This document shows positions 44,347 to 53,103 of a DNA stretch of 64,000 bases, one piece after another; within the stretch, counting starts at the first letter, position 1; each line of letters begins with the position of its first letter. The stretch is from Candidatus Adamsella avium. GTDB taxonomy: Bacteria > Cyanobacteriota > Vampirovibrionia > Gastranaerophilales > CAJFVJ01. A program made the translations under genes and the position numbers. The notes beneath the pieces were generated by a model. That model made no database searches. It saw only the letters and a program-made list of their open reading frames with translations, and had not been told where the DNA came from. Location: assembly GCA_904420445.1 (NCBI GenBank), contig CAJFVJ010000001.1, positions 129,266-193,265 of the forward strand, written 5' to 3'.

Positions 44347-45131
44347 TTTGCACCTCCTCTCAGACTTTTCAAGACATCAGCCTTATTTTTGGAACGCATA
44401 AAAGTCTCCCCGATCAACACGGCATCAACCTTGTTTTCTTTCAAAATTTTTATATCCTCAGGGGTTTTTATCCCGCTTTCAGAAACAAACAGCACGTTAT
44501 CAGGTACAAATTTGCGAAGTTTCAAACTGTTGTTCAAATCAACATCAAATGTTTTCAGATTTCTGTTGTTTACTCCGACTATCCTTGCTCCTGCTCCAAG
44601 GGCTTTCGAAATCTCATCTTCGTCATGAGCTTCAACAAGTGCGCTCATCCCTAGAGAATCAGCAAGAGCAATAAATTCAGCAAGTTTGCTTTTATCAAGT
44701 ATAGAGCAGATTAACAAAACAGCGCTCGCTCCGATAGCTCTCGCCTCATAAATCTGATACTCATCAATCGTAAAATCCTTTCTCAACAAAGGAATTTTGA
44801 CATTTTGTGCAATTTCAGAAAGATACTCATCAGCACCGAGAAAAAAATAAGGCTCTGTCAAAACAGATATCGCAGATGCCCCTGCCCTCTCATAATCTAT
44901 GGCTGTCTGAATATAAGGAAAATCCTCGGAGATTATTCCCTTTGAGGGGGAAGCTTTTTTTACTTCGCAGATGAAAGAAATTCCATCCTCTTTGAGAGCT
45001 TTCTCAAACAGAAATTTTTCGCAGATGCAGTCCTTTGCAATGCTCTCAAGCTCTTTGATAGAACGCTTTGTTTTCAGATTTGAGAGTCTTTCTTTTGTCT
45101 TATCTACAATTTTATCGAGTATATTCGTCAT
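44343..45131 (-). CDS. trpC: Indole-3-glycerol phosphate synthase
   Basis: The 262-residue enzyme shows FICEVKKASPSKGIISEDF (catalytic Lys and Glu), ISVLTEPYFFLGADEYL, LLRKDFTIDEYQIYEARAIGA, VEAHDEDEI, GVNNRNLKTFDVDL and SESGIKTPEDI. It closes the indole ring. The ATG overlaps the trpD stop (ATGA), and its own stop overlaps trpF. Confidence 0.96.
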   Translation of the reverse strand: MTNILDKIVDKTKERLSNLKTKRSIKELESIAKDCICEKFLFEKALKEDGISFICEVKKASPSKGIISEDFPYIQTAIDYERAGASAISVLTEPYFFLGADEYLSEIAQNVKIPLLRKDFTIDEYQIYEARAIGASAVLLICSILDKSKLAEFIALADSLGMSALVEAHDEDEISKALGAGARIVGVNNRNLKTFDVDLNNSLKLRKFVPDNVLFVSESGIKTPEDIKILKENKVDAVLIGETFMRSKNKADVLKSLRGGAK

Positions 45132-46147
45132 CTTACCTCATTTGTAATTTTTATAAATTCATAAAATTTCTTCTCGGCAGCCCCGGACTCAATAAGCTCT
45201 TTTGCAAGAGCAACCCCATCGAGCAGCGAATTAACTTTTTTCGCAGTATAGAAAGCAAGAGCCGAGTTCAAAACAACGATTTCTTTCTTTGCTCCCTGTT
45301 CTTTACCGCTGAAAATATCCTTCATAATCTGAACATTATCTTCGATATCTGCACTCTTAAGCTCATCAAGAGAATAAGTCCCGAGTCCTAAAAGAGATGG
45401 ATTTATCTTGTATGACATCATTTCGCCGTTGCGGATTTCGCAGACCATTGTTTCATCAGTAACGGTAGCTTCATCAAGCCCGTCAAGACCATGAATAACC
45501 ATTCCGTTTTTTATCCCGAGGTGAACCATCGCATAAGCCATAATATCAACAAGCTCGGGTTCAAACACCCCCATAATCTGCATGGAGGCATTCGCAGGAT
45601 TTACGAGCGGTCCAAGAATATTGAAGAATGTACGAATTTTTATCTCTCTTCTGACAGAGGCAACATATCTCATAGCAGGGTGGTGGTTTTGTGCGTACAT
45701 AAAACACAACCCCGTCCTGTCAAAAATTTCCCGTTCCTGCGACGGTGTCGTAAGAATGTTTACGCCTAACGCTTCAAGAACATCGGCAGCTCCGGTTTTA
45801 CCTGAAGCGGAACGGCTCCCGTGTTTTGCAACAGCAACCCCGCCTGATGCAACAACAAACATTGATGTTGTTGAAATATTAAACGTATCGGCGCAATCAC
45901 CGCCGGTTCCGACTATATCTATCGCATCGATGTTATGTAAGCTTACTTTGAAGCATTTTTCTTTCATAACACTTGCTGCAGCAGTAATTTCTTCTGCAGT
46001 TTCGCCTTTCATCCTCATAGCTGTCAAGAAAGCTGCAATTTGAGCATCAGTCGCTTTCCCGTCGGCAATCTCTTCCATTGCCGCTTTTGTCAGTTCAAAA
46101 TCAAGATTTTCTCTTTTTGCTGCCTGTATAATCGCTTTTTTTATCAT
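45128..46147 (-). CDS. trpD: Anthranilate phosphoribosyltransferase
   Basis: The 339-residue enzyme has GTGGDCADTFNISTTSMFVVA (PRPP loop), AKHGSRSASGKTGAADVLEALG, YAQNHHPAMRYVASVRREI and GPLVNPA. It adds phosphoribose to anthranilate. It is separate from TrpG. ATG 46147 overlaps the trpG stop (ATGA). Confidence 0.96.
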   Translation of the reverse strand: MIKKAIIQAAKRENLDFELTKAAMEEIADGKATDAQIAAFLTAMRMKGETAEEITAAASVMKEKCFKVSLHNIDAIDIVGTGGDCADTFNISTTSMFVVASGGVAVAKHGSRSASGKTGAADVLEALGVNILTTPSQEREIFDRTGLCFMYAQNHHPAMRYVASVRREIKIRTFFNILGPLVNPANASMQIMGVFEPELVDIMAYAMVHLGIKNGMVIHGLDGLDEATVTDETMVCEIRNGEMMSYKINPSLLGLGTYSLDELKSADIEDNVQIMKDIFSGKEQGAKKEIVVLNSALAFYTAKKVNSLLDGVALAKELIESGAAEKKFYEFIKITNEVR

Positions 46148-46719
46148 TTTTTCACTATTTCCAAAAAGTTCTCTGCTATTTTTTTGCCCGTCGGTGTAAG
46201 GATTGACTCGGGGTGGAACTGCAAACCATAGATGTCATAATCAACATGTTCTAAAGCCATTATTACACCGTCACGGGTCTTTGCCGTAATTTTCAATTCT
46301 TTAGGGAGCGTCTTCTCCTCAGCTACCAGCGAATGGTATCTTGCCACTTTGAAGGTTTCAGGCAAGCCCTCAAACAATCTGCATGATGAATCAACGCTAA
46401 TCTCAGATGTTTTCCCGTGCATAATTCTTTCAGCATAAGTAACCACTCCGCCAAATGCCATACATATTGCCTGATGTCCGAGGCAAATACCGAGAATAGG
46501 AATCTTATCCGCAAAATATTTCACAACATCAATGCAAACACCAGCATTCTCAGGGCGCCCGGGTCCCGGGGAAAGGATTATTGCGTCAGGTGAAAGCCCA
46601 TCAATCTCTGAAACCGTAAGTTCATTGTTTCTTATCACCCTTATATCATGGTTTATCGAGCCAACAAGCTGGTATAAATTGTATGAAAAGCTGTCATAGT
46701 TATCAATCAAAAGAATCAT
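46144..46719 (-). CDS. trpG: Anthranilate synthase glutamine amidotransferase subunit
   Basis: The 191-residue class I amidotransferase starts MILLIDNYDSFSYNL and has SPGPGRPENAG, the Cys nucleophile C79 in PILGICLGHQ, and the His/Glu of LQFHPESILTP. It feeds ammonia to TrpE; it may also serve p-aminobenzoate synthase, common for this subunit. ATG 46719 sits in ATGA with the trpE stop and follows GAGGAGGAAGT; the frame extends upstream into trpE but that start is not credible. Confidence 0.96.
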   Translation of the reverse strand: MILLIDNYDSFSYNLYQLVGSINHDIRVIRNNELTVSEIDGLSPDAIILSPGPGRPENAGVCIDVVKYFADKIPILGICLGHQAICMAFGGVVTYAERIMHGKTSEISVDSSCRLFEGLPETFKVARYHSLVAEEKTLPKELKITAKTRDGVIMALEHVDYDIYGLQFHPESILTPTGKKIAENFLEIVKK

Positions 46720-48182
46720 ACTTCCTCCTCTGACAGCTTCAATGCGTTCATAACAGCACGGGATTTGTTTATGCACTCAGTGTACTCATTCTCGGGAACA
46801 CTATCAGCAACAATACCTGCCCCGACACGAACAAAAACTTTCCCGTTCTTTTTGAAGGCTATTCTAATAGCAATGCAGGTATCCAAATTTCCCGTAAAAT
46901 CAACATATCCGATAGCACCGCCATAAATTCCTCTTTTGTTGTTTTCAAGCTCGTTGATTATCTCGCATGCTCTGATTTTTGGAGCACCTGAAAGTGTTCC
47001 GGCAGGGAGAATAGAGCCTATGGCATCAAGAGAATCCTTATCATCTCTGATATCACCGACGACAGTCGATCCGATATGCATAACATGAGAAAACCTCTCA
47101 ATTGTCATATATTTTTCAACTTCTACGCTGCCGAATTTTGAAATACGCCCGATATCATTCCTGCCCAAATCAACAAGCATGTTATGTTCGGCAAGCTCTT
47201 TTTCATCAGATAACAAATCTCTCTCAAGCTGTCTATCTTCTTCATCAGTTTTCCCTCTCGGCTTTGTTCCTGCAAGAGGGAAGGTATATAATTTACCGTT
47301 ATCAAGTTTGACAAGCGTTTCAGGAGAAGCACCCGCTATTTCCAAATCATTGCTCCCGAAATAAAACATATAAGGAGATGGGTTGATAGTCCTCAAAAAA
47401 CGATATGTATTCAACAACTCACCTTCAAAATCAGCATCAAAACGGTTTGATAATACAACCTGAAAAATATCACCCTCTTTTATATAATGTTTGGCTTTTT
47501 TCACCATATCGCAGAATTTTTCTTTATCAAAAAGAGGGCGGAATTCTGATTTCAATCTTCCCGGCAAAACTTTTTTAGGGAAGCCGTTTTTTATCAAAGA
47601 GGCAAGTTTCTGCAGCTCTGATATTCCTTTTTTATAATTCTCTTCCAAGTTATCTGTTTTTATGTTTACTATCAAAACTATCTTCTGCCGCAGATTGTCA
47701 AAGGCTATCACCTTATCAAACAGCATAAGGTCAACATCTTTGAAATTCTCTTCATCAAGCGCATCAAGCTTGAGCTTAGGCTCAAAATATTTAATAAAAT
47801 CATAGGAAAAATACCCGACAAGACCGCCTGTGAATGGAGGAAGAAAGTCAAGACGCGGACTTTTGTTATCCTCGATTATTCTTTTTATATATTTCTGCGG
47901 TTCATCAGTGTTAATTATGTCGGTCTTTTCATCACTCTTGAGCGTAAGCTTGCTGTCATGGCATGTTATCTCCATTGAAGGAGCAAAGCCCAAAAACGAA
48001 TACCTTCCCCACCTCTCTGCTTTTTCAACACTCTCAAGCAAAAAACAGTGGTCATCAATACCTTTGAGAATTCTCAATACCTCGATGGGAGTTCTCACAT
48101 CTGCAAAAATCTCCGTGCTAAGCGGAATAACCTTGTAGTCATCCGCTAAATTTCTTGCCTCATCTAAATCCGGTTTATACAT
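46716..48182 (-). CDS. trpE: Anthranilate synthase component I
   Basis: The 488-residue chorismate enzyme heads the operon. CFLLESVE (LLES at 48-51) is the tryptophan-binding feedback site, so the enzyme is probably inhibited by Trp. Catalytic segments include YIKEGDIFQVVLSNRF, PSPYMFYF, GASPETLVKL, FPLAGTKPRG, DLGRNDIGR, SGAPKIRACEII and RVGAGIVADSVPENEY. ATG 48182 follows CGGAGTGTTTTAT; GTG 48191 is a poor alternative. A promoter and palindrome lie directly upstream. Confidence 0.97.
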   Translation of the reverse strand: MYKPDLDEARNLADDYKVIPLSTEIFADVRTPIEVLRILKGIDDHCFLLESVEKAERWGRYSFLGFAPSMEITCHDSKLTLKSDEKTDIINTDEPQKYIKRIIEDNKSPRLDFLPPFTGGLVGYFSYDFIKYFEPKLKLDALDEENFKDVDLMLFDKVIAFDNLRQKIVLIVNIKTDNLEENYKKGISELQKLASLIKNGFPKKVLPGRLKSEFRPLFDKEKFCDMVKKAKHYIKEGDIFQVVLSNRFDADFEGELLNTYRFLRTINPSPYMFYFGSNDLEIAGASPETLVKLDNGKLYTFPLAGTKPRGKTDEEDRQLERDLLSDEKELAEHNMLVDLGRNDIGRISKFGSVEVEKYMTIERFSHVMHIGSTVVGDIRDDKDSLDAIGSILPAGTLSGAPKIRACEIINELENNKRGIYGGAIGYVDFTGNLDTCIAIRIAFKKNGKVFVRVGAGIVADSVPENEYTECINKSRAVMNALKLSEEEV

Positions 48183-48194
48183 ATAAAACACTCC

Positions 48195-48234
48195 GAGTTA
48201 TCTAAGATTATACCAGATAACTCAAAGTATTCAA
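48195..48234 (-). promoter_or_regulatory. trp operon promoter with flanking palindrome
   Basis: On the minus strand TTGAAT (48234-48229), 16-base spacer, TATAAT (48212-48207). A perfect inverted repeat GAGTTATCT / AGATAACTC (48223-48215 and 48203-48195) has the -10 box in its 11-base centre. The layout suggests a repressor site. No run of Trp codons or T-box was found in the short leader. Confidence 0.6.
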
Positions 48235-48247
48235 TATTACTACAAAC

Positions 48248-49579
48248 TTAGAATATATATTCCGTTCCGAATCTGAATGCCTCAAATGTTTCAGAGAAAT
48301 AGTCACGGGGCAAGCCTGATTTTTGCTTCAAAGAATCCAGAAAATCTTTCTTATCAGGCAGCTGCTCCCACACGCTCGGAAGATAAACAGCCTGATAACG
48401 TCCGTCTTTAATAATCAATCCGTCAACAAAAGGCACTATCTGTGAAAGCAAATCATCTTCGTCTTTGAACTTCATCTTAACGGGTGCAGATAAAATCGAC
48501 ACCTTCAACTCTGTCTTCAAAAACTCTTCTTTTGAAACTGGTGGGAACCTCGGATCAGAAAAAGCACTGTTATAAGCATTTTTTACGAGATTATCAACAA
48601 GAGGCTCATAAGCAAGAATAGACCCGATGCAACCTCTCAGGTTACCGCCTATTTCGAGGGTAACAAAACATGCTCCAAACTCATCAAAAACAGGAGCATA
48701 ATTCTCGGGAGAATATTTCCCGTCATGTTCAATGCTTTTTCTGCAAATATCAAGAACAAACTCGCTGAAATATTCTTTTATAAATTTATTCTTCTCGCCC
48801 TCATACAACATCCATGAACCATAACCTACAACACGTGAGTTATCTCCGCTTATATCACCTGAATTGAGCATGCCGGTTCTTATCAAAGAATAACCTCTTG
48901 ACTTTGCAAACTCGCAAAGACCGCAGATACCGACAGACCCGCATGCCTGCTCGGGATGGAAAGATGATATATCAACTTCTTCTATCATCCTTGCTGTTGT
49001 AAGATCAACTTTCCTCGCATCTGGAGAAGACAGAAAATGGCTCAAATCAGACGATATCACAAACGCATTTTTTTCATCTTCCCAGTAGTGAGAAATTATT
49101 TCGGTAATTTTTGACGCCTTCTCTCTTCCGACCAGAACCGGAACTATTTTGAAATATTCAAAAATCTTTTGCAGCATCGGCAGCTGGACTTCAATCGCAT
49201 GTTCGTCTTTGAATGCCTCATTATAAAAACCGCATCCGAACTTCTCTTCAAGTTCGTTATTTATCTCTTTGTTTAGTTCAACATCCCCTAAAGGAGTTTC
49301 CCATGCGTCAAATCCGGAAAGAGCAGCCCCTTCGACAAACACTCTGTGAGCAGGCGCAAAAATAAAAATATTTTCAACTTTCTTATTCAAACAATTCAAT
49401 CCCTCAAAAGCAAGCTGCCCTGAATAATAATATCCTGCATGCGGAACAATGACCGCACGTGAAGAATAAGCATAATGTTTCTTCAAATTTTTTTCAAAAT
49501 CTGATATCTGCGATAAAAGTTCTTCTTTATTCTCCGGATAAAAAGCTCCCGCTACCGAAGGGGTTTTGACTTTGTACAT
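48248..49579 (-). CDS. MEMO1-AMMECR1 fusion protein (AmmeMemoRadiSam system)
   Basis: The 443-residue protein joins two domains. The first ~265 residues are a MEMO1-like domain related to class III dioxygenases: VPHAGYYYSGQLAFEG, FIFAPAHRVFVEGAALSG, ELEEKFGCG, VISSDLSHFLSSP. The last ~175 are AMMECR1: FVTLEIGGNLRGCIGS is its signature (LRGCIG). ATG 49579 follows AAGGTGATT. The radical SAM partner starts 49 bp away, divergently. This three-domain set is known as AmmeMemoRadiSam, widespread in anaerobes; its biochemical role is not settled, so no function is assigned. Confidence 0.9.
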   Translation of the reverse strand: MYKVKTPSVAGAFYPENKEELLSQISDFEKNLKKHYAYSSRAVIVPHAGYYYSGQLAFEGLNCLNKKVENIFIFAPAHRVFVEGAALSGFDAWETPLGDVELNKEINNELEEKFGCGFYNEAFKDEHAIEVQLPMLQKIFEYFKIVPVLVGREKASKITEIISHYWEDEKNAFVISSDLSHFLSSPDARKVDLTTARMIEEVDISSFHPEQACGSVGICGLCEFAKSRGYSLIRTGMLNSGDISGDNSRVVGYGSWMLYEGEKNKFIKEYFSEFVLDICRKSIEHDGKYSPENYAPVFDEFGACFVTLEIGGNLRGCIGSILAYEPLVDNLVKNAYNSAFSDPRFPPVSKEEFLKTELKVSILSAPVKMKFKDEDDLLSQIVPFVDGLIIKDGRYQAVYLPSVWEQLPDKKDFLDSLKQKSGLPRDYFSETFEAFRFGTEYIF

Positions 49580-49628
49580 AATCACCTTGCTGTTTTATTT
49601 AACTCCAAAATTAATTATAATATGTTTT

Positions 49629-50630
49629 ATGAAATATCAAAGCCCCCTAAAAGATAATACTCTTAAATGCGAAGTATGCCCGAGAGGCTGTATTCTCAAA
49701 GAAGGACAAAGAGGTTTCTGCCATATCAGACAAAATCTCAACGGAGAAATAATCCTGACATCTTACGGTTATACAACAGGGCTTGCTGTTGACCCTATCG
49801 AAAAAAAACCTCTGTATCACTTCCTTCCATCATCAAAAGTTCTCTCCTTCGGAACTCTTGGCTGTAATATGGGCTGCATGTTCTGTCAGAACTGGCATAT
49901 ATCAAAGTCAAAAGAAGACACCTCTCTTCTGCAAAAAGTTACGCCCGCTGAAATCGCACGAATTGCAAAAGATTATGACTGCAAAAGCATAGCATTCACC
50001 TACAACGACCCTGTCATATTTCTCGAATATGCAATTGACACAGCAAAAGAAGCCCACAAACTTGGAATAAAAACCGTCGCAGTAACAGCAGGCTACATCA
50101 ATAAGGAAGCAAGAAAAGACCTCTTCGAACATATTGATGCGGCAAATGTTGACTTGAAGAGTTTCAGCGAAAAATTCTATCGCAAAAACTGTCTTGCTTC
50201 CCTTGAACCTGTTCTTGATACCCTAAAATACATAAAACAAAAAACAAATACCTTCTTAGAGATTACCACTCTTTTGATAGAAGGTGAAAATGACAGCGAG
50301 GAAGAAATCAAAAAAGAATGCGAATGGATAAAAAACAACCTCGGAGAAAACACTCCCATACACTTCAGCGCATTTCATCCGAGTTATAAATTCCTTGATT
50401 ATCCTGGAACAAAAGCCAAAACTCTTCTGAAAGCCCGTGACATAGCAGTCAACACAGGCTTAAACTACGTTTATACGGGAAATATACAAAATACCGGAAC
50501 ATCATCAACTTACTGCAAAAATTGCAAAAATATGATTATAAAAAGAAACGGCTTTATGGTTGAAGAGCTTTATATTGACGGGGAAGGGAAATGTGCCTTC
50601 TGCAAAACACCGTGCGACGGAGTTTTTTAG
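49629..50630 (+). CDS. amrS: AmmeMemoRadiSam system radical SAM enzyme
   Basis: The 333-residue protein has an N-terminal Cys cluster (CEVCPRGCILKEGQRGFC), the radical SAM motif TLGCNMGCMFCQNW (CxxxCxxC), AFTYNDPVIF, GYINKEARKDL, VDLKSF, and a C-terminal zinc-ribbon-like set (YCKNC, CAFCKTPC). This is the AmrS group of PflA-like proteins. ATG 49629 lies seven bases after TATAAT (49616-49621) with no Shine-Dalgarno, so the transcript may be leaderless. It is divergent from the MEMO1-AMMECR1 gene. Confidence 0.88.
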   Translation: MKYQSPLKDNTLKCEVCPRGCILKEGQRGFCHIRQNLNGEIILTSYGYTTGLAVDPIEKKPLYHFLPSSKVLSFGTLGCNMGCMFCQNWHISKSKEDTSLLQKVTPAEIARIAKDYDCKSIAFTYNDPVIFLEYAIDTAKEAHKLGIKTVAVTAGYINKEARKDLFEHIDAANVDLKSFSEKFYRKNCLASLEPVLDTLKYIKQKTNTFLEITTLLIEGENDSEEEIKKECEWIKNNLGENTPIHFSAFHPSYKFLDYPGTKAKTLLKARDIAVNTGLNYVYTGNIQNTGTSSTYCKNCKNMIIKRNGFMVEELYIDGEGKCAFCKTPCDGVF

Positions 50631-50736
50631 ACAAAATATTATCTGAAAGTGTTAGAGTTGCAGACAACAAACTCCGTCCAAAACTGACTTTTTTGACAAT
50701 GAATTTCTCCTGACAATTTTTTATAGTAAAAATACC

Positions 50737-52125
50737 ATGAAGAACAAATACTATGAAAAAGAGAAATTCTCCGCTGAATCATCCGTGGAAGAAAAACAAG
50801 ATAACCCTTGCTGCCAACTTCTGAAAGCTGTCTGCGGAAGTGATGTCCTGCACTATGATAAATGGAGCGAAACAAAAGCTTACAGAGGAGTCGGCGCTGC
50901 AGGCTCAAAAAGATGGCTCTCAAACATCGTACCCTCTGATGTTCTGAACCGCTCACTCAAACGTGCCGTAAACTCAATTATGACACTCAGCGAGGGAGGG
51001 ATATTCTACCGCAAATTTCCAGATAACATCGACTCCCCGAACTACGGCGACAGATGGGGCAGACTTGCGAATTATATTGAAATAAATAACCGTGCCATTG
51101 CAAAAATGGACGGAAACAGATGTTCTGACGGCATAATCAGCACAATAAAACTTCTCAGCGCAATTCCTCCTTCAGCAAGAAGCTGGGCAAACTGCATAAT
51201 CCTCTCGCAAATTTTCCCGAACATCTACGGAGATGGATACAACAAACTTCCTCATGAAGAAAACTCAATCTACGGCATAAAACTAAACGCCGGCTACAGC
51301 GAAAATATTATAGCAAACTCAATCATCAGCAAAATAAGCCCGGAAGACCAGCTCCGTGCCTTCAATGACCTTGCTCATTTCCGTGGGATAAAAACAGGCT
51401 TCCGAATGGTCATCTCGGAAGACCAGCTCAAAATAGCAAGACCTTATCAGGAAGATGAATGGTTCAGATGGTGGAACAAAGAACATGAAGAACTCTTCAT
51501 CGAAGAATGCGCGAAACTCTTCAACCTCGGGTTCGAAGCCATGTTTATCGACTCAGCAAAACATATCGGGGGCTATGACCTCGGAAACTACACAGGCGTC
51601 GGAGCACTGCCTGATTACCGTCAGATGCAGCATATTCTGCACGAAATCAGAAGACGCACCGGGAAAACCACTCTCAGTTTCGTAGGCGAAAAGAGTTCGG
51701 ATGATTTTGAACGCTACAGAAAAATGGGTCTTACAGCAGGCACGTCATTTGTCAGTGTGGACAACTTTGATTCCGTAAAAGAATGGTCTGATAAACTTAA
51801 ATATTCAAGGGACTATGCACCCGGAGCAGAAGTGTCAAATGACAACGACGAAGGAGGAAGAAGCTACGAACAGCGCCTCTCAAGAATAAGAACATGCCTG
51901 TTTGCATTCACTTATCCAAGTGATAAACTCCCGAGTTTTATGCAGACAGAAGACCTCTTCCCTCTCAGATATGATACAAACACCCACCATCTGATGATGT
52001 GCAACCCGTCCTATTCAACAGATGGAACACCTGAAAGCCACTGGGAAAATCTTTTTGCAAAAGACGACGGAAGATATTATAACCATCTGGTCGGCGAGCT
52101 GTTTGCATATGCTCTCAGTCTTTGA
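50737..52125 (+). CDS. Divergent GH13-like (alpha-amylase superfamily) TIM-barrel protein
   Basis: The 462-residue protein has no signal peptide. The central motif FIDSAKHIGGYDLGN resembles GH13 region II (G-F-R-x-D-x-x-K-H), giving a nucleophile D272. FVGEKSSDD resembles region III with acid E318. FVSVDNFDS resembles region IV (F-V-x-N-H-D), with D345 kept but the His replaced by Phe. No clear region I is seen. The assignment to GH13 is by motif reading only and could be wrong; another TIM-barrel glycosidase family is possible. The ribosome site before ATG 50737 is weak. It follows amrS but with a 106-bp gap. Confidence 0.45.
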   Translation: MKNKYYEKEKFSAESSVEEKQDNPCCQLLKAVCGSDVLHYDKWSETKAYRGVGAAGSKRWLSNIVPSDVLNRSLKRAVNSIMTLSEGGIFYRKFPDNIDSPNYGDRWGRLANYIEINNRAIAKMDGNRCSDGIISTIKLLSAIPPSARSWANCIILSQIFPNIYGDGYNKLPHEENSIYGIKLNAGYSENIIANSIISKISPEDQLRAFNDLAHFRGIKTGFRMVISEDQLKIARPYQEDEWFRWWNKEHEELFIEECAKLFNLGFEAMFIDSAKHIGGYDLGNYTGVGALPDYRQMQHILHEIRRRTGKTTLSFVGEKSSDDFERYRKMGLTAGTSFVSVDNFDSVKEWSDKLKYSRDYAPGAEVSNDNDEGGRSYEQRLSRIRTCLFAFTYPSDKLPSFMQTEDLFPLRYDTNTHHLMMCNPSYSTDGTPESHWENLFAKDDGRYYNHLVGELFAYALSL

Positions 52126-52136
52126 GCAAAATCTTC

Positions 52137-52245
52137 TCAATCCGGCACAATATATAAAGCATGATAATCCTCTTGAGCATACCACGGCTCTGTTATTTCC
52201 ATGTCAAAAAAACAAGCTTTTTCAAGCTTTCTTTTTATATAAGAA
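52137..52245 (-). pseudogene. C-terminal coding remnant downstream of the acetyltransferase
   Basis: In the frame +1 to the acetyltransferase, the minus strand reads YNSYIKRKLEKACFFDMEIT then EPWYAQEDYHALYIVPD and stops at 52137. This looks like a true protein end. The frame stays open upstream into the acetyltransferase tail, with no own start. It may be the tail of a deleted gene, or the acetyltransferase may carry a second frameshift near its present stop. Confidence 0.35.
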
Positions 52246-53018
52246 TTATAAGCCGGTGTCTTCAAGTGATTTGAGATATTCGGTCTGTTTGCGTCTGTCC
52301 CAGTTCACTCCTCTTCTCAAGACTTTTGCCGGAACCCCTCCGATAATTGTATTCTCCTCATCAAACGATTTGGTAACAATACTCCCGATGCCAACAACCG
52401 TGTTATCAGGTATTGTGACATCTTTCAATACAACAACATTGCGTGCAACCCACACATGGTTGCCAACTGTTATCCCGTATTTAGTCAGATTTATATTTTT
52501 TTTATCAGAAATATCATAAATTGTATGCCTGTCAGTTCCCAAAAAATTTATCCCATCTGCAAACATACAATCATCACCGATTTTTATGGAGCAGCAGCCC
52601 TCACTCTCAATATCAAAACGAACATGACCCGTAAGATAAAAATTTTCTCCAACTAAAAGGGATGTTCCCCCCCCCCCCGAAAATTCGCCTCAAGCCTTGC
52701 TATACCATACTTTGAGCCTTTTATTCGTGCAAAATGATTTTCTCCTTCCATTTCAATCCTCGATTGATGCCAGCTCTCTTTTTTGAAATTGCAAGGTTCA
52801 AAAATTTCTACAGTGCAATTTTGTCCTTTGAACACAACATCAAGACCGTCAATTTGGGGAAACTCGACAATCTCACCGTTTTCTTTATGCAAAATAAACT
52901 TGTTCCCTCTTTTTTCTTCACGCTCTTTTTGCGAAAGTCTGAATTTCAGCTTTATCCCGCAAAAACGAATAATTCTGTGAGTTTCTTCAAACTCTTCCGT
53001 ATAGAATAAATTTTTCAT
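52246..53018 (-). CDS. Left-handed beta-helix sugar acetyltransferase, frameshifted at a G12 tract (phase OFF)
   Basis: Two frames belong to one gene. The 5' part (ATG 53018 to stop 52653) ends KGSKYGIARLEANFRGGGEHPF; the 3' part (to 52246) has hexapeptide repeats ITVGNHVWVARNVVVLKDV, TIPDNTVVGIGSIVTKSF and IIGGVPAKVL, typical of WbbJ/maltose acetyltransferases. A run of 12 G separates them. With 10 or 13 G the frame would continue as GGGTSLLVGENFYLTGHV into FADGINFLGTDRH, giving about 257 residues. With 12 it stops after eight codons. This is the layout of a slipped-strand phase-variable surface gene; a sequencing error is the alternative. Confidence 0.8.
52667..52678 (-). repeat. Homopolymer G12 tract within the acetyltransferase gene
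   Basis: Twelve C on the plus strand (G on the coding strand), the longest homopolymer of G/C noticed in an otherwise AT-rich window. It is located exactly where the reading frame breaks. Confidence 0.92.
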
Positions 53019-53103
53019 AATCATTATCCGAATTATTTTTGTATAACAGAGTTTTTAGCTTATTATAATATTTATTACGGTATTTGTAAAAATCTTATAT
53101 TCG

